From UMGS1766 sp963597355 (GTDB taxonomy: Bacteria; Bacillota; Clostridia; Oscillospirales; Oscillospiraceae), in assembly GCA_963597355.1 (NCBI GenBank), contig CAVBPR010000004.1, positions 1-64,000 of the forward strand: DNA of 64,000 nucleotides. Direction: 5' to 3'. Shown here piece after piece: positions 33,683-42,063 of the stretch. The notes below the pieces were generated by a model. It worked only from the letters and a program-made list of their open reading frames with translations, was not told the DNA's origin and ran no database searches. Made by a program: the position numbers and the translations under genes. Within the stretch, counting starts at the first letter, position 1, and the number at the start of each line of letters is the position of its first letter.

Positions 33683-35749
33683 ATGAGCTATTCCGTGCAG
33701 AATATTCGTAACATCGCCTTGCTGGGTCACGGTGGAAACGGCAAGACTTCTCTTGTGGAGAATATGTTGTATTCCATTGGCGCTCTGGATCGTCAGGGCC
33801 GGGTCGCCGACGGAAATACGGTCTGTGACTACGACGCAGAAGAGATTAAGCGCCAGATCACCATTTCTACCACTGTCGCTCCGGTAGAATATAATGGCTG
33901 CAAAATCAATGTGCTGGATACGCCGGGTAACTTTGATTTCTCCGGTGATGTGCAGGAAGCACTGCGGGTAGCGGAACTGGGCATTATCGTTTGTGATGCC
34001 AAGAGCGGCTTAAGCGTTGGAACAGAGCGGGCGTGGAAACAGCTCAACGCCAGAAAACTGCCCCGCTTCATCTATATTTCCAAGATGGATGAAGACAATG
34101 GCGACTTCAATGGCGCATTTGCCACCCTGCGGGAGCATTTTGGACGCACGATTGCACCGCTGGTGATTCCGATTTGGGACGAGAACAAGCATGTAACCGG
34201 CATTGTGGACATTTTAAATAAGCGGGCTTATACGATGGAGAACGGCAATCGGGTGGAGATTCCGGTGCCGGAAGACAAAGTCGATGTGGTGGAAGAGCAG
34301 TATGCAGCGCTGATGGAGTCGGTGGCAGAAACCAGCGACGAGTTTATGGACAAGTTCTTCAACGGCGAAAGCTTTACTTATGCAGAAATTCTCCAGGGTT
34401 TGCATGCCGGTGTGAAAGACGGTACGCTGGTTCCTGTGTTCTGCGGCAGTGCTCAAACGGGAATGGGAACCATGGCGCTGCTGAACGCCATTGTCGATTT
34501 GGCACCAAACCCCATGGAGGCGCCTTCGGAACTGGTAACGGAAGAAGACGGAGAACCGGTGGAGTTTGTGGTTTCTCCCGGTGCAGTGCCTGCGGCGCTG
34601 GTCTTCAAAACGACAGCAGATCAATACGGAAAGTATTCTTATGTAAAGGTTTACTCCGGTGCGCTGACTCCGGATTTGTCACTGGTCAACGCAACAACGG
34701 GAAACACCGAGAAATTGGGTCGCCTGTATACCATGCGCGGCAAAAAGGCCACGGAAGTCAAGGAGCTTACCTGCGGCGATATTGGTGCGATTGCGAAAAT
34801 GGATCGTCTGAAAACCGGCGACACCCTGAGCGATGCGCGCAAGCCCATTCGCTTTGAAGGCATTCCGTTTGCAGAGCCCAACTATGCCAAGGCCATTGCA
34901 CCGAAGACCCGTGGTCAGGAGGAAAAGGTCGCTGCGGGACTGATTCGTCTGAATGAAGAGGATCCTTCGTTTACTGTTTCCAACAATGCAGAGACTCATC
35001 AGATGGTGATTACTGCGGCAGGCGACATTCAAATCGATGTGCTGGTCAGCAAGCTCAAGAGCCGTTTCGGCGTTGAGGCGGTTCTGGAAGAGCCCCGAGT
35101 CGCCTATCGGGAAAAGATTCGCAAGACGGTTTCCAAGCAGGGCCGCCACAAGAAGCAGACCGGCGGCAGCGGTCAGTTTGGTGATGTCTGGATTCGTTTT
35201 GAACCCTGCGACAGCGAGGAAATGGTGTTTGAAGAGGAAGTGTTCGGCGGCAGCGTGCCCAAGAACTATTTCCCGGCAGTGGAAAAAGGCTTGCGGGACG
35301 CGTGCCAGCACGGTGTACTGGCGGGTTATCCGGTGGTTAATCTGAAAGCGGTTCTCTATGATGGATCCTACCACCCGGTGGATTCTTCGGAAATCGCCTT
35401 TAAAACCGCTGCCCAGTTGGCTTATAAAGCTGCTCTGCCTGAGGCAAATCCCGTCATGCTGGAACCGGTAGGCGCACTGAAGGTGACCGTTCCGGATAAC
35501 TACATGGGCGATGTGATTGGCGACCTGAATAAGCGCCGCGGCCGCGTGATGGGTATGGAGCCCACCGAGGATGGCGGTCAGGTAATCGAGGCAGAAGTGC
35601 CGATGGCAGAGATGACCAGCTATGCCATCGATCTGCGGGCCATGACCCAGAGCCGTGGCAGCTTTACCTTCCACTTTGTGCGCTATGAGGATTGTCCTCC
35701 GGCGGCTCAGGCAAAGGCAATTGAAGAAGCAAAGGCAATGCAGGAGTAA
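33683..35749 (+). CDS. Elongation factor G paralogue (EF-G2-like)
   Basis: The 688-residue protein has all five EF-G domains. The GTPase motifs differ from canonical EF-G: G1 is GHGGNGKT (residues 15-22) rather than AHIDAGKT, G3 is DTPGNFDF, and G4 is SKMD in place of NKMD. Domain IV (GRHKKQTGGSGQFGDVWIRFEP) and the C-terminal domain are intact. This pattern fits the EF-G-like paralogue found in many Firmicutes beside the main fusA, with a role in translation that is poorly defined. AAGGAGA precedes the ATG. It stands alone, away from any str operon, which supports the paralogue call. Confidence 0.87.
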   Translation: MSYSVQNIRNIALLGHGGNGKTSLVENMLYSIGALDRQGRVADGNTVCDYDAEEIKRQITISTTVAPVEYNGCKINVLDTPGNFDFSGDVQEALRVAELGIIVCDAKSGLSVGTERAWKQLNARKLPRFIYISKMDEDNGDFNGAFATLREHFGRTIAPLVIPIWDENKHVTGIVDILNKRAYTMENGNRVEIPVPEDKVDVVEEQYAALMESVAETSDEFMDKFFNGESFTYAEILQGLHAGVKDGTLVPVFCGSAQTGMGTMALLNAIVDLAPNPMEAPSELVTEEDGEPVEFVVSPGAVPAALVFKTTADQYGKYSYVKVYSGALTPDLSLVNATTGNTEKLGRLYTMRGKKATEVKELTCGDIGAIAKMDRLKTGDTLSDARKPIRFEGIPFAEPNYAKAIAPKTRGQEEKVAAGLIRLNEEDPSFTVSNNAETHQMVITAAGDIQIDVLVSKLKSRFGVEAVLEEPRVAYREKIRKTVSKQGRHKKQTGGSGQFGDVWIRFEPCDSEEMVFEEEVFGGSVPKNYFPAVEKGLRDACQHGVLAGYPVVNLKAVLYDGSYHPVDSSEIAFKTAAQLAYKAALPEANPVMLEPVGALKVTVPDNYMGDVIGDLNKRRGRVMGMEPTEDGGQVIEAEVPMAEMTSYAIDLRAMTQSRGSFTFHFVRYEDCPPAAQAKAIEEAKAMQE

Positions 35750-35763
35750 CTGCATGCAGGATT

Positions 35764-35799
35764 ACAGCCGCCGGATTTTGTCCGGCGGCTGTTGTGTTT
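35764..35799 (+). terminator. Terminator of the EF-G-like gene
   Basis: A 12-bp stem (35764-35775 with 35781-35792) is followed by TGTGTTTG. Confidence 0.8.
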
Positions 35800-35836
35800 G
35801 TAATTCTTTTGATACCATATTTTAAATGTTTGTTTA

Positions 35837-35884
35837 TTGACTTTAGGGGGCGCATTGACCATAATAACATACTGTAAGTGTATG
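35837..35884 (+). promoter_or_regulatory. L,D-transpeptidase promoter
   Basis: TTGACT (35837-35842), 17-base spacer, CATAAT (35860-35865). A small inverted repeat CATAC-N7-GTATG (35868-35884) lies just downstream and may be an operator. Confidence 0.55.
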
Positions 35885-35913
35885 TAATGTACAACAAACA
35901 CAGGAGGCTATTT

Positions 35914-37407
35914 ATGCAAAGATCGCAACCGTCCCATAGGCGGACGTATGTTATTTTGATTGGCGCTATTGTGCTGGTGGTTTTGCTGCTGCTGAGTTTT
36001 CTTTATATTATCAAAGCGCGGAATCAATCCGGCCGTTTCCCGGCCAAGACTTCCATCAATGGAATTGATGTCAGCGGCATGACAGCCACCCGGGCAAAGA
36101 ACGAACTGGCCGATAAGGCGGAAGAATACACGCTGACCATTACCGAGCGGCAGGGAACAGAGACCATTACCGGAGAGCAAATCGGATTGACCTTTGTTGA
36201 CAACGGAGAGGTTGACCGGCTGATCAAGGGATACAATCCCTATAAGTGGTTCTTCGACGGACTGACCCAAAAAGATTTGACGGCATCGACGGACACCGTG
36301 TTGGATGCTACGCTGGCGGAGCAGACGGTGCGGGCACTGGATTGCTTCCAAAACTATACCCCGGCCCAGAATGCACAGATTGTGGATGACGGAACTCAGT
36401 TCACCGTGCAGGAAGCGGTACAGGGAACAGAGCTGAACACAGAGGATGCGGTGCAGGCCATTTTGGCGGCGCTGAATGCAGGCGATACGACGATTGATCT
36501 GGATGCGCAGGGGCTTTACAAACAGCTGGAGAGCGCCGATACCACGGAATTGCAGGCGCAGGCGGATTTGCTGAATGGCTATCTGGCGGCGGATCTGACC
36601 ATGGATTTTGGGGACGATCGAGTCATACACATTAATGCAAAGACGATTCGTGACTGGATGACCACCGATGAAAACGGTGTTATGGATCTGGATTACGACA
36701 AGGTATTTGAGTTTGTAAAAACAAAAATAGCATACAAGGTGGATACCTTCGGCCTGAAACACACGATCAAAACCCACAGCGGCTACACCATCACCTTGTC
36801 CGGCGGCGACTATGGATGGTGCCTTGCCCGCGGCGATACGACAGAAACAATTATCGCGGCGGTAAAGGCGGGGCAAACCGGCACTTTAGAGCCAAGCTGG
36901 CAGTATCAGGGCAAGAACCTGGGCTATGACGACATTGGCGGCACCTATATTGAGGTCAGCATTTCGGAGCAGACGATGTGGTGCTATAAAGACGGCAAGC
37001 AGATTGTGGAAACTCCGATTGTAACGGGCAACATTAACAGGGGCAACGGCACGCCGTACGGCAGCGTTTGGGCCATCGACGCCATGAAGAAAGATGCGAC
37101 CCTGGGCACGATTGAGACGATGGGATACTCCAGCCCCGTGAATTTCTGGATGCCGTTTAACGGAAACGTGGGAATTCACGATGCGGACGGCTGGCGCAGC
37201 AGCTACGGCGGAGAGATTTACAAGACCAACGGCAGCCATGGCTGCGTCAACACGCCCTACGATGCCTGCAAGACGATTTACGAAAATGTGTCCATCGGAA
37301 CAGCAGTGGTCGTATACGATCTGAGTGACGAGAGCACAGTCATCGTCAGCAAACCAGGAGAATATCAGGCCCCAAGCAGCGATGCAGATTGGGATTGGGA
37401 CGATTAA
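35914..37407 (+). CDS. L,D-transpeptidase with peptidoglycan-binding domains
   Basis: The 497-residue enzyme probably makes 3-3 cross-links in peptidoglycan outside the membrane. It has a single N-terminal membrane anchor (about 11-34), a central region with two PG_binding_4-like repeats (about 50-330), and a C-terminal YkuD domain (about 355-475) with the catalytic SHGCVNTP motif and the upstream GIHDADGWR His. An acidic Trp-Asp tail ends the protein. CAGGAGG precedes the ATG at 35914; an upstream in-frame start at 35878 lies inside the promoter region. It is a single gene with its own promoter and terminator. Confidence 0.93.
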   Translation: MQRSQPSHRRTYVILIGAIVLVVLLLLSFLYIIKARNQSGRFPAKTSINGIDVSGMTATRAKNELADKAEEYTLTITERQGTETITGEQIGLTFVDNGEVDRLIKGYNPYKWFFDGLTQKDLTASTDTVLDATLAEQTVRALDCFQNYTPAQNAQIVDDGTQFTVQEAVQGTELNTEDAVQAILAALNAGDTTIDLDAQGLYKQLESADTTELQAQADLLNGYLAADLTMDFGDDRVIHINAKTIRDWMTTDENGVMDLDYDKVFEFVKTKIAYKVDTFGLKHTIKTHSGYTITLSGGDYGWCLARGDTTETIIAAVKAGQTGTLEPSWQYQGKNLGYDDIGGTYIEVSISEQTMWCYKDGKQIVETPIVTGNINRGNGTPYGSVWAIDAMKKDATLGTIETMGYSSPVNFWMPFNGNVGIHDADGWRSSYGGEIYKTNGSHGCVNTPYDACKTIYENVSIGTAVVVYDLSDESTVIVSKPGEYQAPSSDADWDWDD

Positions 37408-37424
37408 AAGAAAACCAAAATAAG

Positions 37425-37460
37425 AGAGGATCATGCTCCAACCGGGCATGATCCTCTTTT
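37425..37460. terminator. Bidirectional terminator
   Basis: Arms 37425-37436 and 37446-37457 (AGAGGATCATGC) form a 12-bp stem followed by TTTTG. It lies between convergent genes. Confidence 0.85.
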
Positions 37461-37462
37461 GT

Positions 37463-38452
37463 TTAGGAATATTGTTCCACCAGGCGCAGAGCTTCCTGCC
37501 GCATGGCGTCCACCAGCACATCCGGCCCGATGATTTTCACACCTCGCCCCAGGGCGATGACCCACCCAAGGAACTGTTCACTTGCAACGACGGAAACACG
37601 GGTGCGAAAATGGGTTTCGTCAACGGGAACTAAGTGCACATCCTTGCCGAATCGATCGATGATGGGACCGGCCATAGCGTTCTCGCAAAGGAGGGTCACC
37701 GTAAGCACCTCGCCGCCGTACATGCCGAACAGCCCCCGGGAATAGTCGGGCAGATTCAGCCGTTGAAATACGCTTTTTCCGACGCGAGGCTCTTTCGCTA
37801 TGCTGAGATGGAGCATTTTATCCACGCGGTAATGCTTGATTTTGTCGCTGGCGGCATCGTAGCCGATGAGGTAGTAGTATTCATCGTCCCACAGCAACGC
37901 CCATGGACTGATGAGATAACGGGCGCCTTCGTGGCGCAGTTCAGGCTGTTTTTGTACGTTCCATTGAAAATATTGAAAGGTGATTTGCCGGTCCTGATTG
38001 ATTGCATCGTGAATTTTATCCACGCTGTAATAGATGCTCTCATTCATGTTTTTAACGCGGCCGGAGAGGATTACCTGGCGGTGGAGCTGCTGGGCTTCGT
38101 AAACGCTGACCAGCGACTCTAATTTTTTGATCAGCTCCATGGATTTCCGTTGAGTGATAAATTTGGAAGACTGCACGGAATCCACCAGCAACTTCAGCTC
38201 CGGGAGCTCGAATTCACGGCTGACCAGACGATAATCGGTTCGTCCGCCCTCCTGGTTGGACACAATATCCAGTCCCCAGTGGCGAAGCTCCTCCAGATCC
38301 TGATAAATCGTCTTGCGGTTGGCAGTGATTTCCTGCTGGTTCAGCAGGGAGATGATTTCTGACACAGTCAGTCCGTGATCCTCATCGGTGTTTTGATAAA
38401 AAATCCGCGCGAGGGATAGTAATTTCAGTTTTTGGTTGCTGCCTTTTGCCAT
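37463..38452 (-). CDS. WYL-domain transcription regulator
   Basis: The 329-residue protein starts with a winged helix (about 5-65, DHGLTVSEIISLLNQ...NRKTIYQDLEEL) and continues with a WYL domain (about 140-220, ISPWALLWDDEYYYLIGYD) and the WCX C-terminal region. WYL regulators sense ligands, often nucleic-acid fragments, and control stress or defence genes. No defence genes are present here. AAGGAGG is eight bases before the ATG and a promoter lies at 38481-38509. It is divergent from the Ada-type zinc protein gene, a possible target. Confidence 0.92.
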   Translation of the reverse strand: MAKGSNQKLKLLSLARIFYQNTDEDHGLTVSEIISLLNQQEITANRKTIYQDLEELRHWGLDIVSNQEGGRTDYRLVSREFELPELKLLVDSVQSSKFITQRKSMELIKKLESLVSVYEAQQLHRQVILSGRVKNMNESIYYSVDKIHDAINQDRQITFQYFQWNVQKQPELRHEGARYLISPWALLWDDEYYYLIGYDAASDKIKHYRVDKMLHLSIAKEPRVGKSVFQRLNLPDYSRGLFGMYGGEVLTVTLLCENAMAGPIIDRFGKDVHLVPVDETHFRTRVSVVASEQFLGWVIALGRGVKIIGPDVLVDAMRQEALRLVEQYS

Positions 38453-38480
38453 GGTGGATGCCTCCTTCCCTTTTGAGAAT

Positions 38481-38509
38481 ATTGTATCATTCCTCGAACA
38501 TACTGTCTA
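38481..38509 (-). promoter_or_regulatory. WYL regulator promoter
   Basis: Minus strand TAGACA (38504-38509), 17-base spacer, TACAAT (38481-38486). Confidence 0.6.
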
Positions 38510-38581
38510 TTGCCCAGGGCGTTTTTTTGGACACTGCTTTTGGTAAACTATGGTCAATCAAAAGATAAGGAGGACGCAACA

Positions 38582-39208
38582 ATGGACGTAATTGTCAGTA
38601 TGGCACAGCACAAGGGAAACACGGTTTTTCATAAACCCGGATGTACCCATGTGAAACGGATGAGACCATGGAACCGAATGGTTATCCCGGAAAAGATGGC
38701 AATAAAAAAAGGGTATTGCAGCTGCAAGCACTGCTGCGGATTAAAAGTAGAGCTGGAAACCGACGAGAAAATCACCCGTTTGCAGCAGCAGGGCGTGATT
38801 GTTACAGACTATAATCCCAAGACCCGTACCTTGTATATCCGTACCGGCATCGGCTGCTGGAAGGTTTTTACGAGAGATGATCCGAGCCTGCTTTATCTGT
38901 ATCACAGAAACGTCTACCTGGAGGGGATGACCCTTGCGGAAATTATGACCGGCGGATACCACCGGCAGACTGATGTTCCGTTGAAGCGTTCGCTGGTGGA
39001 ACTGATTGATTACATCGTAGCCCATGACCGGGCAAAAGAGATTATACGGCTGGACTACCGCAAGCTGCCTCGGGCAACCAAACGGCAGAGAAAATACTAT
39101 CAGCAGGCAGAAAAGCGAAATCGCCGTCAGCAGAGTCGCCGGGTGGATGAACTTTTCCGCCAGATCGAGTCGAAAAATCCGGAGCTGAAGCAGTGCTCCG
39201 TTTGTTAA
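38582..39208 (+). CDS. Uncharacterised protein with Ada-type zinc motif
   Basis: I do not recognise the full-length family. The N terminus of this 208-residue protein (VFHKPGC, then GYCSCKHC, with His17, Cys21, Cys48, Cys51) resembles the Ada-like metal-binding module that also ends some secreted nucleases. The middle (about 65-120) is a mixed alpha/beta stretch, and the last 65 residues are very basic (many Arg, Lys, Gln) and could bind nucleic acid; the protein ends with CSVC. There is no signal peptide. AAGGAGG precedes the ATG. It is followed 21 bases later by the HIRAN gene, so they form an operon divergent from a WYL regulator. Confidence 0.6.
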   Translation: MDVIVSMAQHKGNTVFHKPGCTHVKRMRPWNRMVIPEKMAIKKGYCSCKHCCGLKVELETDEKITRLQQQGVIVTDYNPKTRTLYIRTGIGCWKVFTRDDPSLLYLYHRNVYLEGMTLAEIMTGGYHRQTDVPLKRSLVELIDYIVAHDRAKEIIRLDYRKLPRATKRQRKYYQQAEKRNRRQQSRRVDELFRQIESKNPELKQCSVC

Positions 39209-39229
39209 TCGAAGAAAGGACGAAAAAGA

Positions 39230-39613
39230 ATGAAGAAAATCTATTTCACATTAACGGGAACCTCCTTCCGTTATGGAAGTGACTTTCTGGTGCCGGGCAT
39301 GAAGCTTGGGCTGGAAAAAGAACCGGACAATCCCTACGACCGAGAGGCCATTCGCGTGGTATATGAGGGAATGGGAACCATCGGTTATGTTGCAAACAGC
39401 ATTCATACGGTGAAGGGGGAAACCATGAGTGCCGGCCGGCTCTATGATAAAATCGGAACTACGGCAAAGGCAAAAGTGGTTACGGTAACTCCGGCGGGCA
39501 CGATTTGCAGAGTATGTAAAAAGAGTCTGCTGGAAAATAACCAGCAGACTCACAGCGGTGGAGATGAAACGTGGTTACCGGCATGGAAACCGGTGAGTGA
39601 GGATGAGGCATAA
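39230..39613 (+). CDS. HIRAN-domain protein
   Basis: The 127-residue protein is a stand-alone HIRAN-like domain: the LGLEKEPDNPYDREAIRVVYEGMGTIGYVANS stretch near 29-60 (shown here only as a whole region of conserved EPxNPYDxxAIxV and IGYV elements) is the family mark. Confidence 0.
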   Translation: MKKIYFTLTGTSFRYGSDFLVPGMKLGLEKEPDNPYDREAIRVVYEGMGTIGYVANSIHTVKGETMSAGRLYDKIGTTAKAKVVTVTPAGTICRVCKKSLLENNQQTHSGGDETWLPAWKPVSEDEA

Positions 39614-39628
39614 GAGGCCTCATCCTCA
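39599..39628. terminator. Hairpin between convergent genes
   Basis: GAGGATGAGGC pairs with GCCTCATCCTC across the end of the HIRAN gene. No T run follows on either strand, so it may be a weak or factor-assisted terminator. Confidence 0.4.
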
Positions 39629-39657
39629 AGATGAAACGACAGGAAAATAAGATCCGA

Positions 39658-40098
39658 TCAGACAATGGGCAGTGTCAGAGGCTGATCCCCTTTTTGTCCG
39701 TTGTCCTTCTTGGCAAAGGTGACATTTGCCCGATCCATAGGCGTTTTCTTCATCAGGAAGCCGGGCATGCCGGAGGCAGTGGCCAGCTGGGTGATTGTGC
39801 TTTGCAGGAAGGGGAAGAGCTGGTCATAGCACTGAACGTGAGCATCCCGCTTTGTCTCGTCATCCACAACTCCGGAAAGCTCGAACACGCCGATGATTTC
39901 AGCAGAGATGAACAGCTTTTCCGGGTCGTCCTTCATCTGGGCGCTCTGGTAGAGCTTGGCGACGCATTTGCTGTTGTCGCTGGTGTAATCCACATGAAAA
40001 TTGAAGCTGCTCTTCAACTGAATTTGACCGGACTTGTCAATGCGATTGACAAAGTGAACTTCCTGTACGCGCTGATTTGCGAGAGTAACAGTAACCAT
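39658..40098 (-). CDS. SecB-like chaperone-fold protein
   Basis: The 146-residue protein resembles the preprotein chaperone SecB: a beta-rich N-terminal half with FNFHVDYT and KLFISAEIIGVFEL strands, then CYDQLFPFLQSTITQLATASGMPGF, which matches the SecB helix and GFP-P motif (here GMPGF). SecB is rare in Firmicutes; such SecB-like proteins there serve unknown clients, and some relatives guard toxin-antitoxin pairs. No toxin gene is adjacent. AGGAGG precedes the ATG. The call rests on pattern memory and needs a profile search. Confidence 0.6.
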   Translation of the reverse strand: MVTVTLANQRVQEVHFVNRIDKSGQIQLKSSFNFHVDYTSDNSKCVAKLYQSAQMKDDPEKLFISAEIIGVFELSGVVDDETKRDAHVQCYDQLFPFLQSTITQLATASGMPGFLMKKTPMDRANVTFAKKDNGQKGDQPLTLPIV

Positions 40099-40182
40099 AA
40101 TGGAAACCTCCTAATGACTGTATGACGGTCTTTTCATCAGTATATCATATCGGCAGGGAAATGCAAATGCGTTTCCCTGGGT

Positions 40183-40779
40183 TTATTCGTAAATTCGGCC
40201 TTCCTCCACCAGATGATAGACTCCGTTTTCACAGGTTAATATGGTGCAGGAGCAGTTTTTCATCGGGGAATTGCGCCAGAATTCCGACAGAGGCCGGTCA
40301 AGTACCCGCTGTACAATGCCGCGAATCAGTGCACCGTGACTGACGAGAAGCACGTTGCTGTGGGTCTGTTCCAAAGAAGGCAGCAGTTGATCCAGTACGC
40401 TGCGGCAGCGGGCGTCCAACTGGGCATAGGTCTCGGCGCCTTCACTGGGAATATAATGTTCCGGATCGCCAAAGAAGGACTGACGAAGGGCAGGGTGTTC
40501 CGAAAGAGAAAGCCCTTCCATTGTGCCAAACCCCATTTCAGTGATCCGGGGTTCGATCTGAATGGACAGCCCTCTTCCATCGGCGACGGCGTGAGCGGTT
40601 TGTATGGCCCGTTGAAGGGGACTGCTGAAAATGCGGTCAAAGGGAATGGAACGCATTGCCAGTGCAGCGGCTTTGGCCTGAGCCAGACCGTGTTCATTCA
40701 GAGGAATGTCGGAGCGGCCCTGCATTCGATGGAGGACATTCCAATCGGTTTCTCCATGGCGCATCAGGTAGATATTCAT
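40183..40779 (-). CDS. Histidine phosphatase (phosphoglycerate-mutase-like)
   Basis: The 198-residue protein has the catalytic LMRHGETDWN (residues 5-14), the second Arg block FSSPLQRAIQTA near 50-61, and the late LVSHGALIRG His near 145-154. In this branch the enzymes are cofactor-independent phosphatases such as alpha-ribazole phosphatase or broad sugar-phosphate phosphatases. The substrate is unknown and no cobalamin genes are near. The ATG at 40779 has AAAGGAA upstream. Its promoter overlaps a palindrome shared with the divergent acetyltransferase gene. Confidence 0.9.
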   Translation of the reverse strand: MNIYLMRHGETDWNVLHRMQGRSDIPLNEHGLAQAKAAALAMRSIPFDRIFSSPLQRAIQTAHAVADGRGLSIQIEPRITEMGFGTMEGLSLSEHPALRQSFFGDPEHYIPSEGAETYAQLDARCRSVLDQLLPSLEQTHSNVLLVSHGALIRGIVQRVLDRPLSEFWRNSPMKNCSCTILTCENGVYHLVEEGRIYE

Positions 40780-40813
40780 AGATGCATAATTCCTTTCGTT
40801 AGGATACAACTCT

Positions 40814-40880
40814 ATTATACAGAACAAACGCCATTTCGCAAGAGATGGCGTTTGTATTATTGGCCGGAATATGGTACAAT
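40814..40880. promoter_or_regulatory. Divergent promoters around a palindrome
   Basis: A perfect 11-bp palindrome (40824-40834 with 40845-40855) lies between two promoters. To the left TTGCGA (40836-40841) and TATAAT (40814-40819) face the phosphatase gene. To the right TTGTAT (40852-40857) and TACAAT (40875-40880) face the acetyltransferase operon. A protein bound at the palindrome could control both. Confidence 0.55.
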
Positions 40881-40907
40881 GCGGAAAAACCATCGGGAGC
40901 GGAACAG

Positions 40908-41405
40908 ATGATCAGATTGGGAAAATTGGCAGATTTGCCGGAGTTGATGGTGCTTTACGATCAGGCGCGAACCTATATGGCCAGCACAGGAAATCCAAAC
41001 CAGTGGCCGCCGGAATATCCCGGAACGACATTGCTGACAGAGGACATAGAGCATCAGCGGCTTTATGTCATCGAGCGGGACGGAACGCTGTGCGGAGCAT
41101 TTGTGCTGCAACTGGGAGAGGAATTTGGCTACGCCGATATTCGGGGAAAGTGGCTGAGAGACCTGCCTTACGGCGTGATTCATCGCCTGGCAGGCCGGGA
41201 AACGAAAAAGGGGATTTTTCAGGAGTGTCTGGATTTCTGCCGTTCCCATGCGCCGGATTTGCGGGCCGATACCCATCGAGAGAACCGGGTGATGCAGCAT
41301 TTGCTGGAGAAGCACGGCTTTGTTCCCTGCGGCGAAATTACATTGGCCGATGGGGGAGAGCGCATTGCCTATCAGATTCGTGAGATGGAGGTCACATCGT
41401 GCTGA
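40908..41405 (+). CDS. GNAT-family N-acetyltransferase
   Basis: The 165-residue protein fits the GNAT fold: MIRLGKLADLPELMVLYDQAR at the N terminus, a central beta sheet around LYVIERDGTLCGAFVL, and the late RADTHRENRVMQHLLEKHGFVPCGEI block that holds the acetyl-CoA-side Asn and the Gly-Phe turn. The classical Q/RxxGxG pyrophosphate loop is poorly conserved, so cofactor use should be checked. The ATG at 40908 follows GGGAGCGGA. It overlaps the next gene by seven bases. The acetylated target is unknown. Confidence 0.82.
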   Translation: MIRLGKLADLPELMVLYDQARTYMASTGNPNQWPPEYPGTTLLTEDIEHQRLYVIERDGTLCGAFVLQLGEEFGYADIRGKWLRDLPYGVIHRLAGRETKKGIFQECLDFCRSHAPDLRADTHRENRVMQHLLEKHGFVPCGEITLADGGERIAYQIREMEVTSC

Positions 41406-42055
41406 GGGAGGAGAAACTGGGCAGCCTGACGCTGCTGCAGTCCACGGAGGAATTTCGCCTGGGACGGGATTCTCTGGCGCTGGCGCGGTTTGCCGGTTTG
41501 CATCGAGGCGACCGGGTGTGCGATCTGGGCTGTGGAGTGGGCAGTTTGCTTCTGGCTTTGGCGGAACGGGAGATGGCATTGACGCTGGATGGGGTAGAAA
41601 TCAGGGCATCGGCAGCTGAACTGTGCAGAGAAAATCTGCGGTGCAACGGGCTCAGCGGCACGATTGTCACAGGAGAAATGCAGAATCGCTATCCGGAGCT
41701 CCCGTGGGGAGGCTATGATCTTGTAACTGCAAACCCTCCTTATTTTCCGACTGGAACGGGAAAGACGGCGCAGGATGCCGCGCGGGCACAGGCACGAACA
41801 GAGGGAACCTACACGATTCAGACGGCATGCGCTGTCGCGGCACGGCTTTGCCGCAATGGAGGAAAATTTGCACTGTGCCTGCGGCCGGAACGGCTGGCAG
41901 AGGTGTTTCAGGCGCTGCAGGAAAATCATTTTGCGCCAAAACGCATGCAATTGCTGCAAAGCGCTCCGGAGCGGGAGGCAAATTTGGCGTTGATCGAGGC
42001 AATTCGCGGCGGAAAGCCCGGGTTGCGGATGCTTCCGGTGAAAATAGAAAGGTGA
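41399..42055 (+). CDS. tRNA1(Val) A37 N6-methyltransferase-like (TrmN6/YfiC)
   Basis: The 218-residue protein is a class I SAM methyltransferase with GCGVGSLLLALA (about 42-53) and the NPPYF motif (about 105-109), which marks N6-adenine or related amine methylation. Size, the N-terminal FRLGRDSLAL block and its place before rsmI match the TrmN6 family common in Firmicutes. The GTG start at 41399 overlaps the GNAT stop, with GAGATGGAGG-like bases upstream for coupling. It lies eight bases before rsmI. Confidence 0.88.
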   Translation: MLREEKLGSLTLLQSTEEFRLGRDSLALARFAGLHRGDRVCDLGCGVGSLLLALAEREMALTLDGVEIRASAAELCRENLRCNGLSGTIVTGEMQNRYPELPWGGYDLVTANPPYFPTGTGKTAQDAARAQARTEGTYTIQTACAVAARLCRNGGKFALCLRPERLAEVFQALQENHFAPKRMQLLQSAPEREANLALIEAIRGGKPGLRMLPVKIER

Positions 42056-42063
42056 CTCAACTT

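Noticed and set aside
39230..39613. Low confidence value on the HIRAN entry
   Set aside because: The HIRAN feature is not rejected. Its entry carries a confidence of 0.0 by mistake; I judge the call at about 0.75. Conserved elements are EPDNPYDREAIRV and GTIGYVANS; a GAAAGGA site precedes the ATG, and the gene is the second of the Ada-type operon. HIRAN domains bind DNA ends in other proteins.
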